A DNA stretch of 10,858 nt, from contig JAJFHB010000332.1 in NCBI GenBank assembly GCA_021775795.1, positions 1-10,858 on the forward strand. Direction: 5' to 3'. How positions within the stretch are numbered: the stretch's first letter is position 1; every line of letters begins with the position of its first letter. The DNA comes from Hyphomicrobiales bacterium. Lineage in GTDB: Bacteria; Pseudomonadota; Alphaproteobacteria; Rhizobiales; JAJFHB01. Below the pieces are notes generated by a model, which made no database searches, was not told the origin of the DNA, and saw only the letters and a program-made list of their open reading frames with translations. A program made the translations under genes and the position numbers. Positions 1 through 7,141 of this stretch are shown here, piece by piece.

Positions 1-54
1 CCTTCCATTTCCCTGTCAAATTCAACGTCCAGGCAATCCACCCGGATCACAGCT

Positions 55-1062
55 TCAGGCGCTGATTTTGCGCGCCCGCCATCGACCCAGATGTCTGTCC
101 AGCATATCAAGCCGGTCATTTCCCCAATAGAGCCGGTCATCGAACAACATGGCAGGCGCGCCAAAAATGCCTCGTGAAGCTGCTTCCTCGACATGTGCAG
201 CAATGATCTCATAGTACTCGGACTTCTCCGATGCCTGCAGCACCCCTTCAGCATCAACTCCCACCTCGGCACCAAGGGCGGCCAGTACTTCCGGATCTGA
301 AATGTCTTTCTGCTCCGACCAATAGGCGCGCATCAGCCTCTGCACGTAAGGCTCAACCTGTCCTTGTTGTTCTGCAAACAAAATGCTGCGGAGCGCTCTT
401 GCTGGCCGCAAAGGGAAGTTCTTGTGTCTTTCAAAGGGAAGACCATAAAGCTCGGCATAATCGAGCATGTCCCTGCGAAACCAGGTAACGAAATTGTCGT
501 TCGCTTCCATCGGTCGGCGGCCATCGATCAGTTCGATCAGTTTTGGCAGATGAAAGGGACGCCACTTCACAGTTCCGCCATGGGCACGCAGCAGATTTCC
601 GATGCGGAAGCTCGCAAAGTAACACCAGGGGCTATGCACATCGAACCAGAACTCAACTTCCGGCACGGGGCCATCACCCGCCATGACCGGTGCAGTCGAG
701 AATTTGGACTGTGAAACAACAACCCGCACATGCTGTCCCGACATCACGTCGCGATCATCCTGGCGCACATCCACTGTGAATGTCATACGCCGGCCATCGA
801 CCACCTCCAGTGTCGCCAGAATATCCACAGGCCGGCCGGGATACGCAGGGCCCACATGATCAAGTGCTACCCTTGTCCCAACCGTTGCATCATCCGGCTC
901 ATAATGCGGTTGAATGACATTGAAGCAGGCCACTTCAACAAGTTTCACCAGCGTCATTGTTGAAACAACATTCACCCCGACATTACCAATCGCGGCAGCC
1001 GTATCCGCCTCCGTTACGTCAAAACTCGATTTGAGTGAGCTTCCTGTTTGCACCGGTCTCAT
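55..1062 (-). CDS. FlK-like hotdog thioesterase fused to DsbA/HCCA-isomerase-like domain
   Basis: Two-domain protein of 335 aa. Residues about 10-120 form a hotdog domain resembling fluoroacetyl-CoA thioesterase FlK. T35, E43 and H69 fall at the spacing of the FlK catalytic Thr/Glu/His, and YPG and EVVDGRR follow as in FlK. Residues about 134-330 resemble the thioredoxin-fold 2-hydroxychromene-2-carboxylate isomerase/GST-kappa/DsbA group: an FWFDVHSPWCYF start and a GAP (probable cis-Pro) near residue 303 followed by LYWGNDRLDML. The active-site motif is SPWC, with Ser where DsbA/FrnE proteins have the first Cys. By inference it hydrolyses an acyl-CoA or CoA-ester intermediate, with the second domain acting on the same or a linked molecule; the substrate is unknown. 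No signal peptide is seen, so it is probably cytosolic. I chose the ATG at 1062 because GGAAAGAG lies 5 nt upstream; the GTG at 1077 overlaps that site. It is divergent from the dioxygenase gene. Confidence 0.88.
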   Translation of the reverse strand: MRPVQTGSSLKSSFDVTEADTAAAIGNVGVNVVSTMTLVKLVEVACFNVIQPHYEPDDATVGTRVALDHVGPAYPGRPVDILATLEVVDGRRMTFTVDVRQDDRDVMSGQHVRVVVSQSKFSTAPVMAGDGPVPEVEFWFDVHSPWCYFASFRIGNLLRAHGGTVKWRPFHLPKLIELIDGRRPMEANDNFVTWFRRDMLDYAELYGLPFERHKNFPLRPARALRSILFAEQQGQVEPYVQRLMRAYWSEQKDISDPEVLAALGAEVGVDAEGVLQASEKSEYYEIIAAHVEEAASRGIFGAPAMLFDDRLYWGNDRLDMLDRHLGRWRARKISA

Positions 1063-1097
1063 TGCCGCTCTTTCCACTGATCTTGTTACCGTGTCTG

Positions 1098-1126
1098 CTT
1101 ATAGCGATGCTCTACGCCCAGGCCAA
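1098..1126 (-). promoter_or_regulatory. Candidate sigma70-type promoter of the thioesterase/isomerase gene
   Basis: Read on the minus strand, TTGGCC (1126-1121) is followed after 17 nt by TATAAG (1103-1098). These match the -35 and -10 consensus at 4/6 and 5/6. Transcription would start near 1091, giving an untranslated leader of about 30 nt that contains the GGAAAGAG ribosome site before the ATG at 1062. Found by eye only. Confidence 0.45.
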
Positions 1127-1156
1127 TTGCCCTGTGGCCCGGCTTTCCTCTATGCT
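1127..1156 (+). promoter_or_regulatory. Weak candidate promoter of the dioxygenase gene
   Basis: TTGCCC (1127-1132) is separated by 18 nt from TATGCT (1151-1156), 4/6 matches in each box. It would start transcription near 1163, about 27 nt before the ATG at 1190. It abuts the -35 box of the divergent promoter, so polymerases would compete for the same DNA. The match is weak and may be chance. Confidence 0.22.
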
Positions 1157-1189
1157 GATTGTTCAAAACCTCAAGAGCAGATCATCGCC

Positions 1190-2287
1190 ATGACAAATGC
1201 ACCTGGGCTCTCCCGCCAGCCACTAAGTGGACCCTTCGCCTGGACAGGCGCCGAGATCGCTGCCTCGACCAGCTGGCGCCATGAACTGGACGCCAATCTG
1301 ATCGAAGAAATCAACGCGGGCATTGAGGCCTATGCAGCGAGCGGGCGCCCCTGGCAGGAAGCAAACTCCAGCACGTTTCCGCTTACAGGTCTTGAAGGAC
1401 TGACGACAAGCATGCGCGAGGAACTTGAAACCGGTTCCGGGATATTTCAACTCCGCGGGGTTCCCGTCGAACGCCATACGCCGGAGCAAATGCGGGCCTT
1501 CTTCCTCGCACTGGGGGATCACGTCGGTATGCCGGTCTCCCAGTCTCTCAAAGGCGAGCGTTTGATGGCGATCGAAGACGCCGGAGAAAACTCAGGCGAC
1601 TATGGGACAATCACAGACAGCGCGAATGAAGGATCATTCAGGTCTTCACGTGCCCGGGCGTTCTCGACCGCGGGCCTGCGCTTCCATACCGATCGTTGTG
1701 ACGTTGTTGCACTGCTTTGTCTGTCGCAAGCCAGACATGGCGGTCACAGCAAGATCGCGAGTGCGGTTGCCATTCATAATGCGCTGCTTGAACGCGCACC
1801 CGACCTCCTTGCAGAGCTTTTCACGGATTATCCGCGCAGCCGCTTTGGAGAAGAAGAAAGCGATGCCTCAACGCATTACATGCTGCCCGTGTTCACGCTT
1901 GAGCATGGCAAGTTCGCGACACATTACTCGCGCACCTACATCGAAGCTGCACAGATGAACCCAGATGTTCCGCGCTTACGCGACGCTCAGAATGCAGCGC
2001 TCGACATCCTCGCAGACATGGCCGGGGAGCTTTGTTACGAAATGACGTTGCAGTCGGGCGATGTGCAGTTCCTCAACAATCACGTCATCTACCATGCCCG
2101 GGACACCTATCAGGATGATCCGGCCAACGGATACCACCGCAGCCTGTTGCGCCTCTGGCTGGCAATGCCGGACAGCCGGCCCCTGGCGCCCTCGTTCGAG
2201 GTTCTCTTCGGGTCAACGCAACCCGGCACCATTCGGGGTGGTATCTGGCCCGAGGGTCAGGGTCCCGGCATTGGTGCACCTGCGTAA
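1190..2287 (+). CDS. TauD/TfdA-family Fe(II)/2-oxoglutarate-dependent dioxygenase
   Basis: A 365-aa protein of the TauD/TfdA (clavaminate-synthase-like) fold. This family uses 2-oxoglutarate and O2 to hydroxylate a substrate, often releasing a sulfonate, an amine or a phenol. Visible features are the iron-binding HxD pair at H166/D168 (FHTDRCD), the distal His at H302 (NNHVIYHAR), and Arg residues R317/R321 (HRSLLRL) in the place of the 2-oxoglutarate-binding Arg. The early segment SGIFQLRGVPVERHTPEQM is typical of the family. The open frame extends upstream to 914, but that part runs antisense through the thioesterase N-terminus; the ATG at 1190 gives a normal family length, with only a weak AAGAG upstream. 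The exact substrate is not recognisable, and the protein is not clearly taurine- or gamma-butyrobetaine-specific. Its TAA abuts the stop codon of the convergent regulator. Confidence 0.88.
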   Translation: MTNAPGLSRQPLSGPFAWTGAEIAASTSWRHELDANLIEEINAGIEAYAASGRPWQEANSSTFPLTGLEGLTTSMREELETGSGIFQLRGVPVERHTPEQMRAFFLALGDHVGMPVSQSLKGERLMAIEDAGENSGDYGTITDSANEGSFRSSRARAFSTAGLRFHTDRCDVVALLCLSQARHGGHSKIASAVAIHNALLERAPDLLAELFTDYPRSRFGEEESDASTHYMLPVFTLEHGKFATHYSRTYIEAAQMNPDVPRLRDAQNAALDILADMAGELCYEMTLQSGDVQFLNNHVIYHARDTYQDDPANGYHRSLLRLWLAMPDSRPLAPSFEVLFGSTQPGTIRGGIWPEGQGPGIGAPA

Positions 2288-3310
2288 CTAAGGTGAAGTG
2301 CTGCAGCCAAACTTGTTCCGATAATCTCCCGGCGACACACCCACGTGCCGTTGAAAGGCACGGCGCAATTGCTGCTCATCGCGAAAGCCTGATGCATCGG
2401 CAATACGGCTGATTGAAAGCGAACCACGCTCGAGCTGCCGTTTGGCTGTATCTACCCGGATGATCTCAACAGACTTTGCCGGCGTGCAACCGGTGTGTTC
2501 CTTATAGAGCCGTGCAAACGTCCGGGGGCTCATGGACATCTGCAACGCAAGCGAGTTTACGCTCAGATCACACTGCAGATTGGACGCAATCCAGGCATGA
2601 AGATCCGAGAATGTTCCCCCCCTGTCTTGTTGTTGCGCCTTGAGCACATTGCTGAATTGCGACTGTCCTCCGGGGCGCTTGAAATAGACCACGAGTGATT
2701 GCGCCACATACATCGCAGCGTCATGGCCGAGATCCTCCTCCACCATGGCAAGAGCCAGATCAATACCGGCGGTCACGCCAGCGGAAGACCAGATTCGCCC
2801 ATTGCGCACAAAAAGCGGATCACGTTTGACGTTTATTTCCGGATGTCGGCTTTGCAACGCCTCAACATGGCGCCAGTGCGTGGTGACGTCCTGCCCGGCG
2901 AGCAGACCGGCATCAGCCATCAGAAAAGCTCCCATACAGGTTGACGCAAGCCTGCGGCAAAGATCGCTCTGGTCTTTGATCCAGTCGACCAGGCGCTGTT
3001 CTGCGGCAAGCTCAAAAATGCCTTCACCACCCGCAGCGATCAAAGTATCTATCGGTTCTGCGGCCGCCTGTTGAAGCGAAACAGTTGCCAGTTCCACAGC
3101 ACTGTCGGTCATGATCATCCCCCCCGTCGGAGAGGCAAGCATCACTTCATAGAAGGAGAGCTCTTCGTCTTTGAGCGCATTGTTGGCACTTGAGAAAACC
3201 TGTGCTGGGCCTGCCGCATCAAGCAATGTGACACCGGGATAGACGACGATCACGACACGTTTCAGAGGCAATTGATGAGCGTCTGATTCATTGGCAGAAA
3301 TTGATTGCAT
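2288..3310 (-). CDS. GATase1-AraC (GlxA/FtrA-type) transcriptional regulator
   Basis: A regulator of about 340 aa. Residues about 17-185 form a DJ-1/PfpI (class I glutamine amidotransferase-like) sensor: VVIVVYPGVTLLDAAGP start, nucleophile-elbow-like STCMGAF with C125, then TTHWRH and SSAGVTAGIDLAL. Residues about 235-335 form an AraC DNA-binding domain with two helix-turn-helix units (NSLALQMSMSPRTFARLYKE; ISRIADASGFRDEQQLRRAF), ending in GVSPGDYR. Relatives such as GbdR, CdhR, SouR and ArgR (known) activate catabolism of betaines, carnitine, sarcosine or arginine. By inference it controls the neighbouring genes in response to the cluster's substrate. The start is uncertain: ATG at 3310 (340 aa), ATG at 3334 (348 aa) or GTG at 3364 (358 aa) are all in frame, and none has a good ribosome site. 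I chose 3310 because it leaves the usual short lead before the first strand. It is divergent from the MFS gene. Confidence 0.9.
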   Translation of the reverse strand: MQSISANESDAHQLPLKRVVIVVYPGVTLLDAAGPAQVFSSANNALKDEELSFYEVMLASPTGGMIMTDSAVELATVSLQQAAAEPIDTLIAAGGEGIFELAAEQRLVDWIKDQSDLCRRLASTCMGAFLMADAGLLAGQDVTTHWRHVEALQSRHPEINVKRDPLFVRNGRIWSSAGVTAGIDLALAMVEEDLGHDAAMYVAQSLVVYFKRPGGQSQFSNVLKAQQQDRGGTFSDLHAWIASNLQCDLSVNSLALQMSMSPRTFARLYKEHTGCTPAKSVEIIRVDTAKRQLERGSLSISRIADASGFRDEQQLRRAFQRHVGVSPGDYRNKFGCSTSP

Positions 3311-3311
3311 A

Positions 3312-3327
3312 TTGTCATTTATGCCAA
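3312..3327. promoter_or_regulatory. Near-perfect palindrome beside the regulator start, possible operator
   Basis: TTGTCATTTATGCCAA is an inverted repeat: arms TTGTCA and TGCCAA match at 5 of 6 positions around a 4-bp AT-rich centre. It lies directly upstream of the ATG at 3310 in the regulator/transporter intergenic region, where a bound repressor could autoregulate. AraC-family proteins usually bind direct rather than inverted repeats. If the regulator starts at 3334 the element is coding sequence. Confidence 0.25.
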
Positions 3328-3333
3328 ATGCCA

Positions 3334-3351
3334 TTCCAAGTAAAGCTGCAC
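3334..3351 (+). promoter_or_regulatory. 18-bp shared intergenic motif, copy 1 (candidate operator)
   Basis: TTCCAAGTAAAGCTGCAC lies in the regulator/MFS intergenic region, 38 nt before the MFS ATG at 3390. A copy identical at 16 of 18 positions is at 7142-7159 in another divergent intergenic region of this cluster. The size suits a site for an AraC-type protein. In frame with the upstream extension of the MFS ORF (ATG 3321) it would encode IPSKAA, so a coding explanation is not excluded. Confidence 0.4.
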
Positions 3352-3389
3352 GCCTCAAGGGCACTCGTCAAAAAGGGCACACGTTATCA

Positions 3390-4610
3390 ATGAATGATCA
3401 TTCTGAAAGTTGGCGTGCCTGGTTGATTGTCACCCTTTCCTTCCTTGCATTGTCTCTAGCCTATTCGGCGCGGGCAGCCTTTGGGCTTGTCATGCCGATG
3501 CTTGAACAGGAACTAGGATGGTCGCGCAGTTTCACTTCCGGCACAGCCGCCGTTGCCCTCATCACCATGGCAGCACTTGCCCCCCTTGCCGGCAGGCTTG
3601 TTGATCGCCAAGGCGCACGCGCCGTCATTACCTGCGGCCTTGCAGCGCTCGCGGCAGGATCGTTCCTGGTTGCTGCGACGTCCCATCCCTGGGCCTTCAT
3701 GCTGGCCTTCGGCGGCGTCACGGCCACCGGCTTTGGTCTCCTGGCAACACATGTTGTCTCAACCGCAGTCGAGCAGGAATTCACAAAGAATCAGGGGTTG
3801 GCAACAGGCATCGCAACGTCTGGAGCGACCGGCGGGCAGTTTCTGATCGTTCCGCTTCTGGCTCTTCTTTTGAGTGTATATGATTGGCGCTGGGCCTTCG
3901 TTGCACTGGGTCTGTCCTCTTCGGTGATGATGTTTTGCATCGCGCGCTGGTTTCCCGCCGGGCAGGGAAAAACCGGGGCAACCCAGTCAAACCGGCAATC
4001 AGACACAACACTCCGCCAGGACATAGGGTCGATCATCCGAAAGCCAGCCTTTCAGATATTGTTCTGGAGCTACTTCATCTGTGGCTACACGACTTCCGGT
4101 GTGGTTGAGACCCACTTTTTACCCTACGCTTCATTCTGTGGTTTTGGTCAGGTCTCCTCCGCAACGGCCTATGGAGTGCTCTCGGCGATCAATCTTGCGG
4201 GTATGATTCTCGCAGGCTGGCTCACGGACAGGGTGAACCGTGTGTTGTTGCTCTCCGGCATTTATCTCATTCGCGGGCTGACATTCATCATCCTCGTGCA
4301 TGTCGGCGTCGACCTGCAGACCTTGTTTGTTTTCGCCATTCTTTTCGGCCTTGTGGATTATTCAACTGTCCCGGTAACCGCATCACTGGTGGCAAGCCAC
4401 ATTGGTATTCGCGTCATGGGACTTGCGTTCGGGTTGATTTCTGCAGGCCATCAGATCGGCGCAGCCCTTGGTGCCTATTTTGGCGGTGTCCTGTTTGATC
4501 TTTATGCCCGCTACGATTGGGTCTGGTGGTCATCTCTCTGGCTCGCGGTGCTGGCAGGCCTGCTCGTGTTGCTGCTGCGTGAGCGGCCCACACAGCCGGC
4601 AATCGCCTGA
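3390..4610 (+). CDS. MFS transporter, OFA/monocarboxylate-like
   Basis: A 406-aa major facilitator superfamily permease with roughly 12 hydrophobic segments by eye. Motif A, GRLVDRQGAR, sits in the loop after the second segment, and a degenerate second-half copy (GWLTDRVNR) is present. The GLATGIATSGATGGQFLIVPL segment resembles the oxalate/formate and monocarboxylate antiporter branch of MFS, so a small carboxylate is a plausible cargo (inference). A hydrophilic loop around residues 190-215 separates the halves. Upstream in-frame starts exist (ATG 3291, ATG 3321), but they run into the regulator's 5' region; the ATG at 3390 gives a normal cytoplasmic tail, with AAAAAGGG about 12 nt upstream, a long spacing. 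It is divergent from the regulator and convergent with the flavoenzyme gene, with 54 bp between their stops and no strong terminator hairpin. Confidence 0.88.
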   Translation: MNDHSESWRAWLIVTLSFLALSLAYSARAAFGLVMPMLEQELGWSRSFTSGTAAVALITMAALAPLAGRLVDRQGARAVITCGLAALAAGSFLVAATSHPWAFMLAFGGVTATGFGLLATHVVSTAVEQEFTKNQGLATGIATSGATGGQFLIVPLLALLLSVYDWRWAFVALGLSSSVMMFCIARWFPAGQGKTGATQSNRQSDTTLRQDIGSIIRKPAFQILFWSYFICGYTTSGVVETHFLPYASFCGFGQVSSATAYGVLSAINLAGMILAGWLTDRVNRVLLLSGIYLIRGLTFIILVHVGVDLQTLFVFAILFGLVDYSTVPVTASLVASHIGIRVMGLAFGLISAGHQIGAALGAYFGGVLFDLYARYDWVWWSSLWLAVLAGLLVLLLRERPTQPAIA

Positions 4611-4664
4611 CATACAGCAGACGTGAAGACCGGCCCAACATTTCCCGCGTAAACGTAAAACGCT

Positions 4665-5816
4665 CTAGAATCCGGTTCGCTCTTCCACTTCCCGTCCGTT
4701 CTCAAAACGCCCAGCGCCCAGCCCGGAAACATTCAAGCTAACGGCCGCGCCAGTGTGCACCATTTCAGCAACAAGCTCGCCGACCGCAGGAGCGTGCATG
4801 AGGCCGGTGCCGGAAAAACCTGCAGCAGTAATAAAGCCAGGCCGGGAGATCTCAAGCACCGGCAAGTAATCAAGCGTCCCAGGGTAAAGCCCCGCCCAGC
4901 TATCGACAATTTCACACGAAGGATCGTTCAGCCCAAAGCAATGCGCTGCCGTGTTGCGCACGTCATCGGCCCAGACAGATGAAACATTGCGGTCATAATC
5001 AACGGGGTCCGCAGCATCATCTTTACCCAGGAATCCTCCCATCAGAGCGCGGCAATCACCGTCAGGTCGGATGTGCACCTGCTCATCAAGATCAATGAGC
5101 CACGGCATCTGATTTCCCAAGGCAGCAGAAAGCCTGACAATGAGCAGTTCGTGGCGGCGTGAAACAAAAGGTATCTTACAGCCGGCCATAAGCGAGATCT
5201 CGCCGGCATGCGGGCCCGAGGCGTTGATCACCCAGTCAGCATGAAACTCACCTGCAGTGGAACGCGCCCCCGTAATCTCGTCACCCTTGCTCAACAATGC
5301 CTCGACGCGGGCGCCAGTGACCACTCTGCCTCCCAGGGCTTCCATGCCACGCTGCAGACCACACACAGCCGTGTGGTGATCAAGATAACCCCCAACAGCA
5401 CAATAGCTGCCGGCAACAAACTGTTTGCCTGCGAGCTTTGGCCAGCGCCTGGCAATGGATGTGCTGTCGAACATCTCACTGGTGACACCGATATCGCGAT
5501 GCCATCTCGCCTGCTCCTCCAACGCCTTCGCTGTAACATCACTAGATGTCAAAAACAGATGCCCAGTCTGCCGGTAACGGGGATCAACACCGAAACGATC
5601 CTCAAATCCCAGCCACACTGGAAGACTGAGTTTGGTCAGTTCAATATTGATAGCCGACCCGTGCGAGAGTCGGACGCCACCGCCGGTCCTGGTTGACTGA
5701 CCAAACCCCGGCAGATAGCGCTCCAGAACAACGACTGATGCACCTGCACGCGCCAGCGAGTATCCGCAGGCAAGGCCGATAATGCCCGCACCGATAATGA
5801 CAATTTTCTCGCTCAT
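4665..5816 (-). CDS. FAD-dependent oxidoreductase, DAO family (sarcosine oxidase beta/SoxB-like)
   Basis: A 383-aa flavoprotein. The N-terminus has the Rossmann FAD motif GAGIIG (residues 9-14) with E32 after the second strand to bind ribose. VINASGPHAGEI near the middle and GFSGTGLMHAPAVGELVAEM near the C-terminus are typical of the D-amino-acid oxidase/sarcosine oxidase beta group, which oxidises C-N bonds of amino acids or N-methylated amines. The LYPGTLDYLP segment lacks the Cys that tethers FAD covalently in monomeric sarcosine oxidase, so FAD is probably non-covalent. No alpha, gamma or delta sarcosine oxidase subunit is nearby, so it probably works alone or feeds an acceptor not seen here. 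Its ATG overlaps the TGA of the upstream transporter gene (ATGA), implying translational coupling. The substrate is unknown, probably an amino or N-alkyl acid taken up by that transporter (inference). Confidence 0.88.
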   Translation of the reverse strand: MSEKIVIIGAGIIGLACGYSLARAGASVVVLERYLPGFGQSTRTGGGVRLSHGSAINIELTKLSLPVWLGFEDRFGVDPRYRQTGHLFLTSSDVTAKALEEQARWHRDIGVTSEMFDSTSIARRWPKLAGKQFVAGSYCAVGGYLDHHTAVCGLQRGMEALGGRVVTGARVEALLSKGDEITGARSTAGEFHADWVINASGPHAGEISLMAGCKIPFVSRRHELLIVRLSAALGNQMPWLIDLDEQVHIRPDGDCRALMGGFLGKDDAADPVDYDRNVSSVWADDVRNTAAHCFGLNDPSCEIVDSWAGLYPGTLDYLPVLEISRPGFITAAGFSGTGLMHAPAVGELVAEMVHTGAAVSLNVSGLGAGRFENGREVEERTGF

Positions 5817-7111
5817 CCCGTTTGCCTGACCGGCAATCGCGGCACCTTGAGCAGGTACCAGCCGAACGCCATAATCTGCAGAACCAGCAAGATGCCAAAG
5901 GCCATCTGATAGCCGCGGGGGTCATAGCCGCCGCTGGCAGTGACGGGGTAAAAGTCGATGATCACGCCAACAGCGTACTGAACACCAAATGCACTCAGGA
6001 ACATCAACAGGTTCATCGCCGTGTTGGCACGGCCCGACAATGCTGCGCCATAATATGAAGCCATCCAGGGATAGGCGATAACCGCCACCTGCCCGCTCAT
6101 GCCGAACACAAACCACATCAAAATGTTGATCTCCAGCAGTTCGAAGGCAATAGCGCCAAACGCAATGAGATAGACACTCAGAAATCCGCACATCGTGGTG
6201 AGAAGGTCTATGCCGCGACGCAGCAATCTGTCCGCAATGATGCCGCTCAGCAAAATGCCGGCAAGAAATGCAACCGCGACAATCCCCAGGTGCCAGGCAA
6301 CAGCGTCCCGGTCGAATCCCGCCACGTCCCGAAACCAGGGCCCCGCCCAAAGTGTCTGTATGCCGATATGACCACCACCTGAAAGCGCAATCAACGGCGC
6401 CAGCCGCCAGAAGACGCGATCGCGGAACAACCCAAACAGCTCAACAACCTGATCAGACATCTTCGGCGTGTTAACGTTGGTTTTTCTTTCGGGCACCACC
6501 AGAAATATTGTTGCGGCAACGGCCACCGTGACACCAGACAGCATCGCAAACATCCAACGCCATCCCCATGTCTGCGCGGCAAACTCGGCAGGAACGGTGG
6601 CAACGATAAGCCCCAATGCGCCAAAGGACATGACGCAGGCACCGGCCAGCGCCCGGCGCGGTTCCGGCACCCAAAGCACCACCGCTTTGAAGCCCGCCAT
6701 AAGACCACCGGCAACGCCCGCCCCGATGAGCGCACGCGCAGCGGTCAACGCCAGAACGCTTTCGCCGATTGAGAACAAGGCCGCGCCCAAAGCTGCACAA
6801 CAAAACAGTACGGTCTGAACACGGCGGGGCCCGAACCTATCCAGCAGAATGCCCAGCGGCAGCTGGCAAAAGGCAAATGCAATTAGATAGGCTGCGGTCA
6901 GGAAGCCAAGCTCCGAGGCGCGCAAGCCAATTTCCTCAACCAGGTCCGGCGCCACCACTGCATTTACAGAGCGGAACACATAGGACATGAAATAGCCGAG
7001 CGCGAACGGCCCGATTACTGTCAACGCCAACGCCGAAAGCGACAGCTCTTGTTGCTGATCTTCTCTGATTTTGGGCAAGTTTTTCTCATGGGGAAGTGGC
7101 ACAGAGTGCAC
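5813..7111 (-). CDS. MFS transporter, first gene of the transporter-flavoenzyme pair
   Basis: A 432-aa major facilitator permease with about 12 hydrophobic segments. Motif A is GILLDRFGPRRV between the second and third segments, with a second-half counterpart GIIADRLLRRG. The FRSVNAVVAPDLVEEIGL opening resembles MFS proteins for organic anions, but the cargo cannot be assigned. The open frame begins just after an in-frame TAG at 7117-7115, so the earliest start is GTG 7111. GTG 7102 or TTG 7078 (a GAG 8 nt upstream) are alternatives, since no ATG precedes the first membrane segment. The 3' end overlaps the FAD oxidoreductase start by 4 bp, so the two are one transcription unit. The start region faces the enoyl-CoA hydratase operon across about 80 bp of intergenic DNA that holds the shared 18-bp motif. 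Confidence 0.85.
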   Translation of the reverse strand: MHSVPLPHEKNLPKIREDQQQELSLSALALTVIGPFALGYFMSYVFRSVNAVVAPDLVEEIGLRASELGFLTAAYLIAFAFCQLPLGILLDRFGPRRVQTVLFCCAALGAALFSIGESVLALTAARALIGAGVAGGLMAGFKAVVLWVPEPRRALAGACVMSFGALGLIVATVPAEFAAQTWGWRWMFAMLSGVTVAVAATIFLVVPERKTNVNTPKMSDQVVELFGLFRDRVFWRLAPLIALSGGGHIGIQTLWAGPWFRDVAGFDRDAVAWHLGIVAVAFLAGILLSGIIADRLLRRGIDLLTTMCGFLSVYLIAFGAIAFELLEINILMWFVFGMSGQVAVIAYPWMASYYGAALSGRANTAMNLLMFLSAFGVQYAVGVIIDFYPVTASGGYDPRGYQMAFGILLVLQIMAFGWYLLKVPRLPVRQTG

Positions 7112-7141
7112 AGTCTAAATCGCTTCGCGTTGATATGGAAT

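Noticed and set aside
1..50. Minus-strand open frame from GTG at 50 to the window edge, possible start of a downstream operon gene.
   Set aside because: Only 16 codons, no convincing ribosome site and no recognisable motif; an open frame this short is expected by chance.
914..1189. Upstream extension of the dioxygenase frame by 92 codons.
   Set aside because: It runs antisense through the conserved hotdog N-terminus and across the divergent promoter, and the ATG at 1190 gives the normal family length.
4611..4664. Possible bidirectional terminator between the convergent MFS and flavoenzyme genes.
   Set aside because: The only inverted repeat is GCGT/ACGC (4647-4650, 4660-4663), 4 bp with no T-run; too weak to call.
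5208..5696. 162-codon plus-strand ORF.
   Set aside because: It lies opposite the well-supported FAD oxidoreductase gene, has no domain-like pattern and is a shadow of its codon usage.
7021..7089. 22-codon minus-strand ORF from ATG 7089, out of frame with the MFS gene.
   Set aside because: It overlaps the MFS start region in another frame, has no ribosome site and shows no sign of selection.
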